Part shown: piece by piece, positions 36,311 to 47,912 of the stretch
How the letters are laid out: every line of letters begins with the position of its first letter
Position numbering within the stretch: the first letter of the stretch is position 1
From: Megalobrama amblycephala
Lineage: Eukaryota; Chordata; Actinopteri; Cypriniformes; Xenocyprididae
Reading direction: 5' to 3'
Length of the DNA stretch: 64,000 bases
NCBI RefSeq assembly: GCF_018812025.1
Contig: NC_063045.1
Span: 53,716,457-53,780,456, forward strand
Made by a program: the position numbers and the translations under genes
Notes under the pieces: generated by a model
What the model was told of the DNA's origin: nothing
What the model saw: the letters and a program-made list of their open reading frames with translations, nothing else
Database searches by the model: none

Positions 36311-36779
36311 TAACATTAACATTATATGTTAACAAAATATTTGAACAAAAAAATAATGCGAAATAAATTTACAGCCAATATGAATTATGTGTAATCAGCA
36401 CAGTTTCTCAGTTCACCTGCTATGGTAAAATGTTAAACACTATGAGAGTGTGTGTTAAGTTATTTGTTGGTTTGTTTGTTACAGAGATATTAATGAAATA
36501 TAGCAACCATTTATTTTTCATTAATATGTCATCACAAATTATATAATTATTCAGAGATAAATAGTTCATGAACACATGTACATTACAATTAATCAAAGTA
36601 TAATGTGATCTTTTAAGCTAATATAATATATGTGTATGCATTTTTGTGCGTATATAATAGCTAGTAGGCTACACTGTCCTTTCAAAGTGTACTAGATTAG
36701 AACAACGAGCACTTCGTTGTATTGAGTTACAGAAGGCTATTGTTTACAGTGCAACTGTTATCACACGTAGGCCCCTTCA
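36311..36779. other. acer3 upstream stretch
   Basis: AT-rich, no recognised element. Confidence 0.4.
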
Positions 36780-36860
36780 GATTGGATGGAGCGCTGAATC
36801 CGTTACCGTACAAGCAACTCCTCCCTCCGCCCGTCCGACCTATCTGATCTCTCTCTCATC
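36780..36860 (+). promoter_or_regulatory. acer3: acer3 5' leader and core promoter region (TATA-less)
   Basis: A CpG-containing, pyrimidine-rich stretch (CTCCTCCCTCCGCCCGTCCG at 36820) directly before the start codon. There is no TATA box and the GC content is raised against the neighbours, as for a housekeeping promoter. The transcription start is not determined. Confidence 0.5.
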
Positions 36861-39160
36861 ATGGCTCCGGCGGCGGACAGGCCGGGCTACTGGGGAACAC
36901 CGACCTCAACTCTCGACTGGTGCGAGGAGAATTATGTGGTCTCGTATTACATCGCAGAATTCTGTAAGTACGTTTAAATGCAAAGCTTGTGTTCGGGACA
37001 CACGGTTTACGGTTGTTTAGAGCGGTAAACACGGATGTTAAAACGGTGAGAGGAATATTGTCGAATCCTACTATGAGAAGTCGTTATTTTTAATATTCAT
37101 GAGGCAAGTATACGCTATTGGACGCTTACGACGCATCGTCAGCACGGCCTAATTAATATTTATGAATCAGTTATTTCCATTGGAAGGTTTTGAAGTAACG
37201 TCAAAATAACGTAATTAATATTAAAAAGCCAAGCCTTGTTCATAGCGAAGTTGCGTTTCAACGTCAGCGTAACCTAATTAAAATTCATAAGCATTTGCCA
37301 TAGTAGGATTCGTAACTAAGCAGCCGAGGCCAGCGACCCTCTGTCCGCATTGAACTCGTATCAGAAAGCCCAAGAACACATAGGAAAATCATACAAATGA
37401 CCGGGAAGAGAATGAATGAAACCCAGTGTGTGGCGACATTTGGGGAAGAGCTTGTGCCGACTATACGGATTTTCAGCGAGTATGAATAGAAAAAAATTCT
37501 TTATTTCCCACCACGAAGATGTTTTCTTATGTTAAAACGTTATTTAGTTTGCTTTAATTATAAACTGGCTTCAAGTATCAAAATGTGAGAAGTGACTCGA
37601 GTGCTGCTAGACTGAAAATCAGTCAGTTGAATGTAGAACTATTAGTGTAAACAACAACATAACTTTTACTGTAAACATGCATACGAGTTATTAGTGCACT
37701 TAATAATACTACTTATAGGTAATAAATTTGGGTTTTTTTGGTCACTGCTGAAATAAAAACAACAACATTAAACCAGACTAAGAGGATTTGCTGGTCTAGT
37801 AGTCTGCTAAATGATTAAATGTAAATGTTGTTGGTTTTCCAGTCAGATCAGCTGGAAGTACCATTTATTACCATCACTATTTTTTGTAAGTATAATACAC
37901 TTATTTGTATATTTCCAAACAGAAAACTAGTAAAGCTAATAAACCATTACTTTCACCATGGCTACAGAGATTTAACTGGAGAAGTTCTACCTAGATTTCT
38001 GATTGCTTTGATGCTAACTTTTCTTGACTGCTGATTATATCCCGGATATGAAAGTATGGAAGGACGCAATGTATGTAGCCATTGATTAGATCTTTATGTT
38101 GTTTGCTTAAGTACGTTTCAGGTCACTTTGATAAAATGCTCAAAGGGCACAAAGTGACAGTTAACGCATTAACACACACGAATACTAATAGAGCTTGAAT
38201 TCCCTCGGCAATTCACTATGGGTTTTTTGGTTAGTCTGATTATTTGAGTTGTACTTTACAACACACAGTCATATCTTAAACATAAGTTTTAAACGCTTGC
38301 TAGAACCAGCGTGAATTTCAGTGCTGTGGAGATCAGAGAGGTCTTTAGTGTCCAGCGGAAACCTGTTCTCTTGTGAAGGAATGTGCCATGTTCGGTATGA
38401 TGAGCTGTATATCTAATGAAACAATAGGCCTGTATAAACTATGTTAGTTCTTTCGAACATAGGTTTAGTTTTCTTGGACTCAGCAAAGAGGCACAATAGC
38501 AGTCTGCCAGCTGCTGGTAGTGCTAAGAGGCCAGTTTGGATGAAGTTCACTCAACTATTATTCACATCAATTCAAGTGGAAGATTGCTGCAGTTTTTGCT
38601 GTTATTGTTTATTGACTAACTCAAATAGGGCCTAAAGTCGGGATGAAATGGAAGTTGTGATAGTCTTTTCTTCCCTATTGTGATGTGTATCCAAGTGAAG
38701 TGACTTCTCGAACAAGAAAATATGTAGGGCGGGGCTTGATTTTGACTGTCGGGAATTGATTGGATTGGTTGTGGCTTGCTATGGGTCGATCTCATGTGAG
38801 TGACAGGTTGTCCCGCCCTCACACCAGTAAACGTGTCATCAGAGAAGAGCTGCAAGAGGGAGAGGAATGATTAAAAAATTAATTATGTGCCCAGATAAAT
38901 AATTTATAACAAATAGGCTACTGCTATATTCCATAAAAAAATAAGAAATGTTAATTGTGATTACATGGTGACTTTAATATTTACATTCATTAACATGAAA
39001 ACATTGTTTTTTTTACTTTCTCCAGGGAATACCGTCAGTAACCTGATAATGATCCTACCTCCCATTTATGGAGCCATTCAGACGTGTAAAGATGGTTTGG
39101 AAATACGCTATGTGTGGTCATTTTTAGGACTCGCTGGTACGAACTGATCCATCATTCACA

Positions 39161-39197
<37 letters not shown>

Positions 39198-42100
39198 AAA
39201 ATCTCAGTTTTTGGAAAGGAGTGACCTTTCCCCCAGATGTGTTTTGTAAACAAATAGAGATAAAAAGTTCTGTTTTTATATTGTCGCTCTTTTCGTCACA
39301 GCCGTGGGCATTGGTTCATGGAGCTTTCACATGACACTACAGTATGAAATGCAGGTAAGCTTGAGTTCTCTTCTTCAGCCTTTCAAAGTGTGCATTTTGT
39401 TCCCAAGCACATGAAAAGCTTATTTCACTTTCATTTTCGTAGCCACAAAGCTGCTTCTCTAACGGTACATGCCCAAAGCAATAGCAGTAATTCACAAGTG
39501 ACACACAAAAGCTGTCAGTCTCTGCATTGTTTTTGCTTTTAGTTACTGGATGAGCTGCCGATGATCTACAGCTGCTGCGTCTTTGTCTACTGTCTGTAAG
39601 TTGACCTTTCTTACACCTGCAAAGTCACACAGTCTGCTTTCAACTTTGACCTCTGAATGCTTTTCTTGAGCTTAATGAGGATCAGATGTTGTATTTGACA
39701 GAAAATGTTTGTTATCATTAAGCTTTTTTGGATTTGAAAGAAGCCTTTTATGCTCACCAAGGCTGCATTTATTTGATTATATATAGTAGGAACAGTAATA
39801 TTGTATAATAACTGTTTTCTATTTTCATATATTTTAAAATGTAATTTATTCCTGTGATGGCAAAGCTGAATTTTCAGCATCAATGCTCCATTTTTCTGTT
39901 ACATGATCCTTCAGAAATCATTCTAATATGCCGATTTGCTGCTTATGAAACATTTCTTCTTATCATTATATGAAGTAGAAACTTTTGTAACATAATAAAT
40001 GTATTTATTGTCACTTTTGATCAATTTAATATGTCCTTGAATAAAAGTTTTGATTTCTTAAAAAACAAACAAAAAAAAAAACATACTGACCCCAAACTTT
40101 TGAACTTTGAATGATAGTGTATGATTGTAGGTAATTTATTGTGGATGCTTTTCCTCTGAGTTTTTTCTGTGGCTGATCTGAATACATTACATACATACTG
40201 AATATATTACTTACATTACAGATACGAGTGCTTCAAGCAAGAGCGTGCTGTTAACTATGTCTCAATTGCACTTTTGCTGACCTTCAGTATTACTGTTAGT
40301 GTGGTAAGTTTTTCTGTGCTCTTTTACATTTTCTAAAAAAATATACAGTACAGTAGGGCCCAAAAGCAAAAAAAAAAAAAAACTTTTTTATTTCAAATGG
40401 CATGATGATAACACTTTACTTAAAAACTATATGTATAATCAAAGACTTTAGATATACAAAGACGGTGCACTCACATTACTATGAATGGGAGAAAGTGCAA
40501 CATGCAACATGGTGGAATAAGTCCCGCCTTCTTAATAAAAGAACCAAGTCATTGCGTCACTGCAAGCTGCCGTTAGAAGATCTGGTTGCTATTGAAACAG
40601 GCAATGTTCTGAGATGCACACATTGGCTGGTCCAGCCTGAAATATGCTCTTTTTTTATCATGATTTGAGCATTTAGAACAGTTGATTTCATTGGTGATTT
40701 CAAATGAAATTTAATCGTAAGCTTGGAAACAAGCTTTGGAGAATTTGATATTACCCCATTAAAAGAGATAGGAGCTACACTAGCATGACTGAAATAGCTG
40801 CCCGAGAGGCGTTTCAAAGATGGTCGTCGAGTGAAATGACTTGTCTTAAAGGGACTTTAGTATAATGCATTATAATTATATAGGTACTTATAATGTACAT
40901 CATAATGTATTATCTCTTAAGTATTATAATGTATAACAGTTATTCATGAGATCATACAATGCATTATAATGTGCATTACAATGCATAATTAATGCATTAA
41001 AAATTATTTTATAATTCATTATATAAATAGGCTTTAAGTGAAGCATTACTAAAGTTATTAACATAGTTTGAACTGGGAAAAAAAAAAAAAAAAAAAAAAA
41101 AAACTGTACATCATTGTTTATACCCTTGTTTTAAATGAATAAATCCCCAGATTGTCAAAACAGTCTCAGACCCCATATGTATATATTTATTTATATTTTT
41201 AATTACTATTTCTTATTTCATTTGTCTTTTGCAGGTTTATCTGATATGGAAAGAGCCTGTCTTTCATCAGGTGAGGCCTGATTCTCATATTAAAGGGATA
41301 GTTCAAAATGAAAATTCTGTCATCATTTTAACACCCAAACAAGTTGTTCCAAACCTGTATGAATTTCTTGCTTCTGCTGAACACAAAAGAAGATATTTTG
41401 AAGAATATGGGTTTCCAAACAGTTGATGGGCCCCATTGACTTCCATAGTATAGAAAAAAAAATACTATGGAAGTCAATGGGGTCCATCAACTGTTTGATT
41501 ACCGACATTCTTCAAAATATCTTCATTTGTGTTCAGCAGAAGAAAGAAATTCATACAGGTTTGGAACAACTTGTGGGTGAATAAATGATGACAGAATTTT
41601 CATGAACTATCCCTTTAAGAACCTCTTTAGTTTGGGTTATCCTACTTGACCATGTCAGGTTTCTTTGAGAGCATGCCTGTCAAAACAACTCTTCTGCAGG
41701 CAGTGTTTGTTGTCTGCTTCTGTTGTTTAAGGGCATGACAGTTAGGTGTGGCTTTAATCATGCTCAGGGTATTGAATGGTACTTGAGCTTCTGTAAACAC
41801 GCTGCTGTAATGACTTTTGTTTAAAGGATTAGTTCACTTTCAAATGAAAATATGCCTAAGCTTTACTCACCCTCAAGCCATCCTAGGTGTACATGACTTT
41901 CTTCTTTCTGATGAACACAATCAGATATATTTTAATAAATATCCTGATGCATCCGAGCAGTGAACAGGGGTCACGAATATGAGCTGAAGAAACTGCTTCC
42001 ATCCACATCCATCCATCATAAACGTGTACTCCACATGGCTCCAGGGGGTTAATAAAGTCCTTCTGAAGCAAAGCGATGCAATGATTATTTAACAAGTTTT

Positions 42101-45011
42101 TAACAAGTTATGAAGTAAAATATCTAGCTTCCGCCAGACCGCCTTCCATATTCAACATATGAAGAAAGTGTAAAAGTCTTGTAAAAGCTTATGCTACATC
42201 CTACGCCTTCCCTATTCAACTTAAGGAAAAAGTGTAACTGACGTGATGCCAGTTTACACTTTCTTCGTAACTTCAATATGGAAGGCGGTCGCTTTCGAAA
42301 TGCATCACTTCGCTTCCGAAGGCCTTTATTAACCCCCCGGAGCCATGTGGAGTACACGTTTATGATGGATGGATGTGGATGGATGCACTTTCTTGTGCCC
42401 TGTTCACTGCCATTATAAACCTCGGATGCGTCAGGATATTTATTAAAATATCTCCGATATCTCCTAAGCCTGGGCTAATTTTCATTTGAAAGTGAACTAA
42501 TTCTTTAAAACTGCCGGCACAAAACATTCACATAAAAAAAAAAATTAAAAAAAAAATCACCATTTAAACAGTCATATTGGTTACATATCAGATGGTGATG
42601 TTAAATATACAGGTTAACAGCTGTTTTATCATTTCCCCCAGGTCATGTATGCCATACTAGTGGCTTTCTTGGTGATTCGCTCAGTTTTCATAGTCACATG
42701 GTGAGTGAATGAATCTGTATTTGCTGGCCATTTTACTTCCATAATGTGATGTATGAGTAAAATAGGATATTTAACAAGACAAAAAGGGGTGGGACTGAAT
42801 TTAACATTTCCAGTCCACTGAAAAAATAAAATTAAGTTAATAAAATTTTTGAAATGGATTATAAGCTTTTCCCGCCCAATTTGTAAGCAGCCTTGGTTCC
42901 AAAACAAAAGTATTTTTTCCATTCATTTTTCTCAGAGAGATTTTTAAAAAGTCTTCATTAAGGTGTTTAGTCATGAATGAAACCAAACAGCCATTACACA
43001 TTTTGATTTGAGGCAAAAAATGACAAAAGACAAAAAGGTACAAGACTGTGTACTTAACGGCTTTAATGAGGGAAAGAACTACAAAAAACAGCAAATGGCT
43101 TGTTTAACAACCCCGTAGCTCACAGTTGGTCTGTCAAGGTAAGTTCTTGTTCAAAATCAATTCCCCATGGAGAAAATGAATGGAATTTTTACTTCTGTTG
43201 ATTGGATTGTGAAAAGTGAGCTTTTCATACCAGTCTTGAATGCAAGTTTGCTGTATTATGAAGTTGTTATTGTGTATTAAGGAAGTAAATGCTTTAACAT
43301 CATGTCTGTGCTTTGCAGGGTCTATCCGTGGCTCAGAGCCCTCGGCTTTACGTCATTAACCGTCTTCCTGTTGGGATTTGTATTATGGAACATCGATAAT
43401 ATCCTGTGTGACTCTCTCAGGTAGTTCTACAGTTACATTGCAGTTACATTTAACAGTATATTCATTTATTTTCATTTACAAGAAAGTGCAAAATTAAAGC
43501 TGCAGTCCGTAACTTTTTCAATCAAATCGATCAAATCCATTTTTCAGCAAGTACATAACCAGCCAGTGTTCAAAACGATCTCATTATCTTAGCTCGATTC
43601 ACAACGGTAAGCTTGTAATAATGTTTTATAATAAGAGCGACATGGTGGATTTCCACGGGAAATTCAAGCATGCAGCAGTTCCTCTGTGCGTCATTATGTC
43701 ACGTCCGTAAACAGAAAGAAGGAGTCCAGGCAAGTCGGTTTTATCATGTGAGGATGCTGCTGGTAGCGGATTATTTATAGTCTGTTCTCACAGCAGCTGA
43801 AATAATTCAACTTATCATTTTGATGGTGGATTGTAATCCAGAAAGGTCCAAATGACAATCATCAGTGACAACTGGAGATTCACCCGTAGTCAAAAAGCAA
43901 AAGACTTTGGACTGTGGAGTGGCTACAGAAATTGAAATCTACAGGTAACACTAATACACACTAAATACACATAGTCACGCAATGCTGATGTTGTTAACAA
44001 TAACAATTTGAGAACAATATAACAGTAATAATAATTTGCATGGTTTGGCAGACATGTTACTTACTTGTTCAGATGATATTTTCCAGTGAAAATTCTTATA
44101 TTGGTCATACTTTCAAGACGAGCTGTGCCGATGCATAATTACAGATAACTGTTCCGCATATGACTGCAATTGCAGGTTTCAAACAGAGATGGCGACAAAG
44201 GAAAAATCGTGGACTGCAGCTTTAAACAAAATATTCAAATATTTTATATATTTATAGTTTTAAAAATCACTATGTAATAATTAATATTATATTTACTAAA
44301 TACATAAAATGTGTAAAACTAATATATATATTAGTTTTTGAGTTTTGACAAAATATTTTGTCAGTTTTATTCTGAAATAGCATGTAATTTGTCAACAAAA
44401 AAATAAATTAGTTTACAAGAAAGCGCAAAATTAAAGTAAATATTCATATTTTATATTTTTAAAAATATTTTGTAGATTTAAAAATCTATATTTAATCATT
44501 TATCATTAATATCAAAAAATGTAGTCAACAAAAATCAAATATTACTTAATTTACAAAAAATGTGCAAAATTAAAGTAAATAATCAAATATTTTATATATT
44601 AATATTATTTAGAATATTACTTAGATCTACTATGTTCATTATGAGTAACTTTGTGGTTGGCCAAGCAAAATGACAGCAGAAAATGAGAACCAAAGAGGTG
44701 ATTACTTGTCATTGTTTCATTCAGAGCCACACGGCAGCGACTGCCTCCTGTGATTGGGGCGGTTACTCAGCTTCATGCCTGGTGGCACATCCTAACAGGC
44801 CTGGGGTCATATTTACACATACTCCTCAGGTACGTATCTGAGAGAAATGAAGTTGTTTGAATGGATGATGCATGTAAATATGGTTATAATGATTTTATTT
44901 TTTTGCCATAGCCTCCAGATTCGGTCAACCTACCTCAAGCACAGACCAAAAGTGAAGTTTTTATGTGGCGTTTGGCCGATGCTGCACATTGAATCTCAGA
45001 AGGCGAGTTGA
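36861..45011 (+). CDS. acer3: alkaline ceramidase 3
   Basis: Ten coding exons: 36861-36963, 39026-39136, 39302-39354, 39543-39595, 40222-40303, 41235-41270, 42642-42700, 43319-43420, 44725-44829, 44912-45011. All are GT-AG and in frame, 267 aa, the same length as human ACER3. It is a seven-pass membrane enzyme of Golgi and ER that splits ceramides and related lipids to a sphingoid base and fatty acid at alkaline pH. It belongs to the CREST superfamily. The catalytic zinc site is intact: Ser77, His81, Asp92, His217 and His221 (GSWSFH and QLHAWWH). The calcium-site acidic residues are present too: Asp19, Trp20, Glu22, Asn24 and Glu33 in TLDWCEENY and IAEF. The C terminus (HIESQKAS) departs from human. 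The introns hold several TTAA foldback elements and one family G repeat. None interrupts an exon. Confidence 0.97.
37080..37320 (+). repeat. tandem repeat of about 62 bp in acer3 intron 1
   Basis: Four degenerate units each have an AATTAATATTCATGA-like core (about 37091, 37153, 37214, 37277) and CGTCA before it (37137, 37198, 37262). Two units have ATTGG (reverse CCAAT). It is promoter-proximal, about 120 bp into the intron. Confidence 0.6.
39166..39198. repeat. (TA)n(CA)n microsatellite in acer3 intron 2
   Basis: About 13 TA units followed by ACACACA. Confidence 0.9.
39725..40120 (-). repeat. family G repeat in acer3 intron 4
   Basis: Reverse copy with GCTCACCAAGGCTGCATTTA and, on the right, CTGACCCCAAACTTTTGAAC. 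Confidence 0.65.
40630..40860 (+). repeat. interspersed repeat, also at 59745-59960
   Basis: Shared blocks: ATTTCATTGGTGATT, GAGAGGCGTTTCAAAGATGG and GAGTGAAATGACTTGTCTTA. Intron 5 of acer3. Confidence 0.6.
41294..41614. mobile_element. TTAA-flanked foldback element in acer3 intron 6
   Basis: Starts AGGGATAGTTC after TTAA (41290-41293) and ends GAACTATCCCT before TTAA (41615-41618). Near relative of 34385-34694. The centre carries the palindromic CTTCCATAGTAT. Confidence 0.85.
41825..42504. mobile_element. TTAA-flanked foldback element in acer3 intron 6
   Basis: Starts AGGATTAGTTCACTTTC after TTAA (41821-41824) and ends GAAAGTGAACTAATTCT before TTAA (42505-42508). 680 bp, longer internal sequence than its neighbour. 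Confidence 0.8.
43498..44221. mobile_element. TTAA-flanked element in acer3 intron 8
   Basis: Starts AGCTGCAGTCCGTAAC after TTAA (43494-43497) and ends GGACTGCAGCT before TTAA (44222-44225). It is inserted in a copy of the AT-rich repeat whose undisturbed version is at 32311-32345. Confidence 0.8.
44226..44640. repeat. AT-rich degenerate repeat in acer3 intron 8
   Basis: Two further units with GAAAGCGCAAAATTAAAGTA (about 44424) and AAATGTGCAAAATTAAAGTA (about 44560), the same repeat as in serpinh1 intron 3. Confidence 0.6.
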
Positions 45012-46561
45012 AAAGGACCTGAGAAGAGGAAGATGGACCAATCGCAGACCTCAGACAGAAAGAGGTCCAGCCAATGAGCTTCAGCGGCAGCAGGAAGTGA
45101 CCAGCGGCTGTCGGTTTGGTTCCCCTGTTCCCCTTCCTGCTCCGTTCGCCAAGTGCATTAATGAGAAAGCTGCCAAACGAAGGAACGATTTTGTCTTTAT
45201 TATTGGATAGATGAGAGTTTTGTAGTGGTCTTGTGATTTTGCACAATGTAACATGTACATAAGTTGTCCTATAAATCGGAGGGTCTAATTAGCGAGAAAG
45301 AAGCGGCCAAAACTAGGATTATGTTCTGGTATTTCTTTCTGCCTTCATGAGGGAAAATAATATAGCTCTGATGGATCATATTTGACGTATTCATATTTTG
45401 TACTTGAACTTCATGTAACTATCTTGAGATTATGCAAAATTTGACTTATCTCTACAATTTTAGAGATTATGAAGGTCAAATGAAACAGATCAGAAAAATG
45501 AATGAGTGTTAACAAGTAAGATCTTCATCCTGAAGAACCATTAAGGCATTTAGGGACGAGATACATGCACATTTTACTGTAATATGGTCATTTTACTGTG
45601 TTTCAGAGATACAGTAGCATGTTACTTAATTGTGTCTATGTTACACATATTACATATTAATATTTGTAATTACAGTAAGACAGATTAACAATAGTCATAA
45701 ACTGCTCTGCAGTCAATAATTCAGTGACTCCCTTGTTTACTTCCAGAATGAACCAGTCTTTTTGAATGAATCAGTTCAATTAATAATTCAGTGACTCACT
45801 TGTAAAGACAGTCGCGTTTTTGTTCCAGAATGAATCAGAGTTTTCGAACGAATCAATTGAATGAGTGACTCAAAACACAGATGATTCAAGGAGGTCGCTG
45901 AACTAACCGCTGTGTAAAAATAAACATTTAAGCCTGATCCAGCTTGCCCCTCAAACATTTCAAGCCCCTCATGTGACCAATATGCAATCGAATTTAATTT
46001 ATTATCATTTTTGCTTAAAAAAAAAAGTGTTGAACATTTTATGAAGGAATCATCATGTATGCTAATTAACACTTAGCTGCTTAAATGTTATACTTGCTGT
46101 TACTCAGTCGAGAGTAAATTGATTCAAATCAAGTAAAACCTTGCTATCATTAGCAAAATGAATGTCTCATAAACTACATTGTATTCTCATCTCTAATTTT
46201 GACTACTTGAACTGCCACTGGCTGTGCTTGCTTGTCAAAAAGGGAACAGTGAAGGGTGGTTACGAATGAAGTCGTGTATTAATATTGATTCGTCATTTGT
46301 TTATTGTGCCAAGTTAATGGTTCACTAAGAACACAGTCATCTCTATGTGAAGCACAGTTGAGAAAAAAACATATATAATCGGTGAGACGTGAGGTGAGGC
46401 ACATGTTTCAGATAAAGCGCTGCTGTTGTGTTTGTATAGGCCTACCACTGAGGATGCCTTAGATTAAACTGTGGTTTATTCCTTGTTGCCTTGATGTCCA
46501 TTATATCAAATAATTATGAATTACATATCCCATCACATATAATAATTTAAACAAAAATAAA
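45012..46561 (+). other. acer3: acer3 3' untranslated region (presumed)
   Basis: From the stop codon to the AATAAA at 46556-46561. No transposon end is seen in it. A second possible signal, ATTAAA near 46814, would extend it. The true end cannot be decided from sequence. Confidence 0.5.
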
Positions 46562-47120
46562 GAGGTCAACATTTTCGCTCTTGAGAGTACAAATGAACAA
46601 GCAACAGCTAAATTACTGCCACTATCACAGTGCTTAAATCCAGATTTAGCTGTTTAGATATTAAGCACTACATTTTTTGGACCTCTAATTTTGCTTATGA
46701 CTGAAATGGTGAGTTATAATATGGAATGTTGTGGCTAACCTTCCCAGCATTGTCCTGTAAAGGTCATTGTCCTGTGTAATGATTTATGTAAGTTGTGTTT
46801 TTTTTTTTTTCTCATTAAAATCTCTGTTGCCAATATTGTTAATATTGTTTTACCTTATTTTAAATGTATTGTACAGCTTTAAAAACAAATATTTTTAAAA
46901 TAATAGCCTATAATTCCATAGTAACATTTTACTATTAGCTAAATATTTTGGGACCCTGAACTAAAGCATTTCTCAATAAAAATAAAAAATAATAGGCAGA
47001 TTATATGGTGACATTAGTTTTAACTAGCTATTACTATTAAATATAGATATTCTTTAATAATTCATTCAACAAATTTAATGTAGCATAATCGATTAAATAC
47101 AGTAAAACCATTCTTTATTC
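46562..47120. other. non-coding stretch after acer3
   Basis: AT-rich with a poly-T run (46799-46810). No gene recognised. Confidence 0.4.
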
Positions 47121-47124
47121 TTAA

Positions 47125-47908
47125 AGGGTTAGTTCACCCAAAAATGAAAATTCTGTCATTTATTACTCACCCTCATGCCGTTCCACACCCGTAAGACCTT
47201 CGTTAATCTTCAGAACACAAGATATTTTAGTTGATATCCGATGGCTCCGTGAGGCCTCCATAGGGAGCAATGGACACTTCCTCTCTCAAGATCCATAAAG
47301 GTACTAAAAACATATTTAAATATGTTCATGTGAGTACAGTGGTTCAATATTAATATTATAAAGCGACGAGAATATTTTTGGAGCACCAAAAAAAACAAAA
47401 TAACGACTTATTTAGTGATGGCCGATTTCAAAACACTGCTTCAGGAAGATTCGGAGCACAAATGAATCAGTGTATCGAATCTGCTGTTTGGAGTGCCAAA
47501 GTCACGTGATTTCAGCCGTTGGCAGTTTGACACGCGATCTGAATCATGATTCGACACACTGATTCATTTGTGCTCCGAATCTTCCTGAAGCAGTGTTTTG
47601 AAATCGGCCATCACTAAATAAGTCGTTATTTTGTTTTTTTTTGGCGCACCAAAAATATTCTCGTTGCTTTATAATATTAATATTGAACCACTGTACTCGC
47701 ATCAACCGATTTAAATATGTTTTAGTACCTCTATGGATCTTGAGAGAGGAAATGTCATTTCTCCCTATGCAGGCCTCACTGAGCCATCGGATTTCAACTA
47801 AAATGTCCTAATTTGTGTTCTGAAGATGAATGAAGGTCTTACGGGTGTGGAATGACATGAGGGTGAGTAATTAATGACAGAATTTTCATTTTTGGGTGAA
47901 CTAACCCT
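47125..47908. mobile_element. TTAA-flanked 784 bp near-perfect foldback
   Basis: Starts AGGGTTAGTTCACCC after TTAA (47121-47124) and ends GGGTGAACTAACCCT before TTAA (47909-47912). The two arms match almost to the centre near 47510, with only scattered changes. It is the longest and cleanest hairpin of this group in the window. Confidence 0.9.
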
Positions 47909-47912
47909 TTAA

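Noticed and set aside
44935..45246. Frames on both strands overlapping the last acer3 exon
   Set aside because: Shadows of acer3 exon 10 and its 3' UTR.
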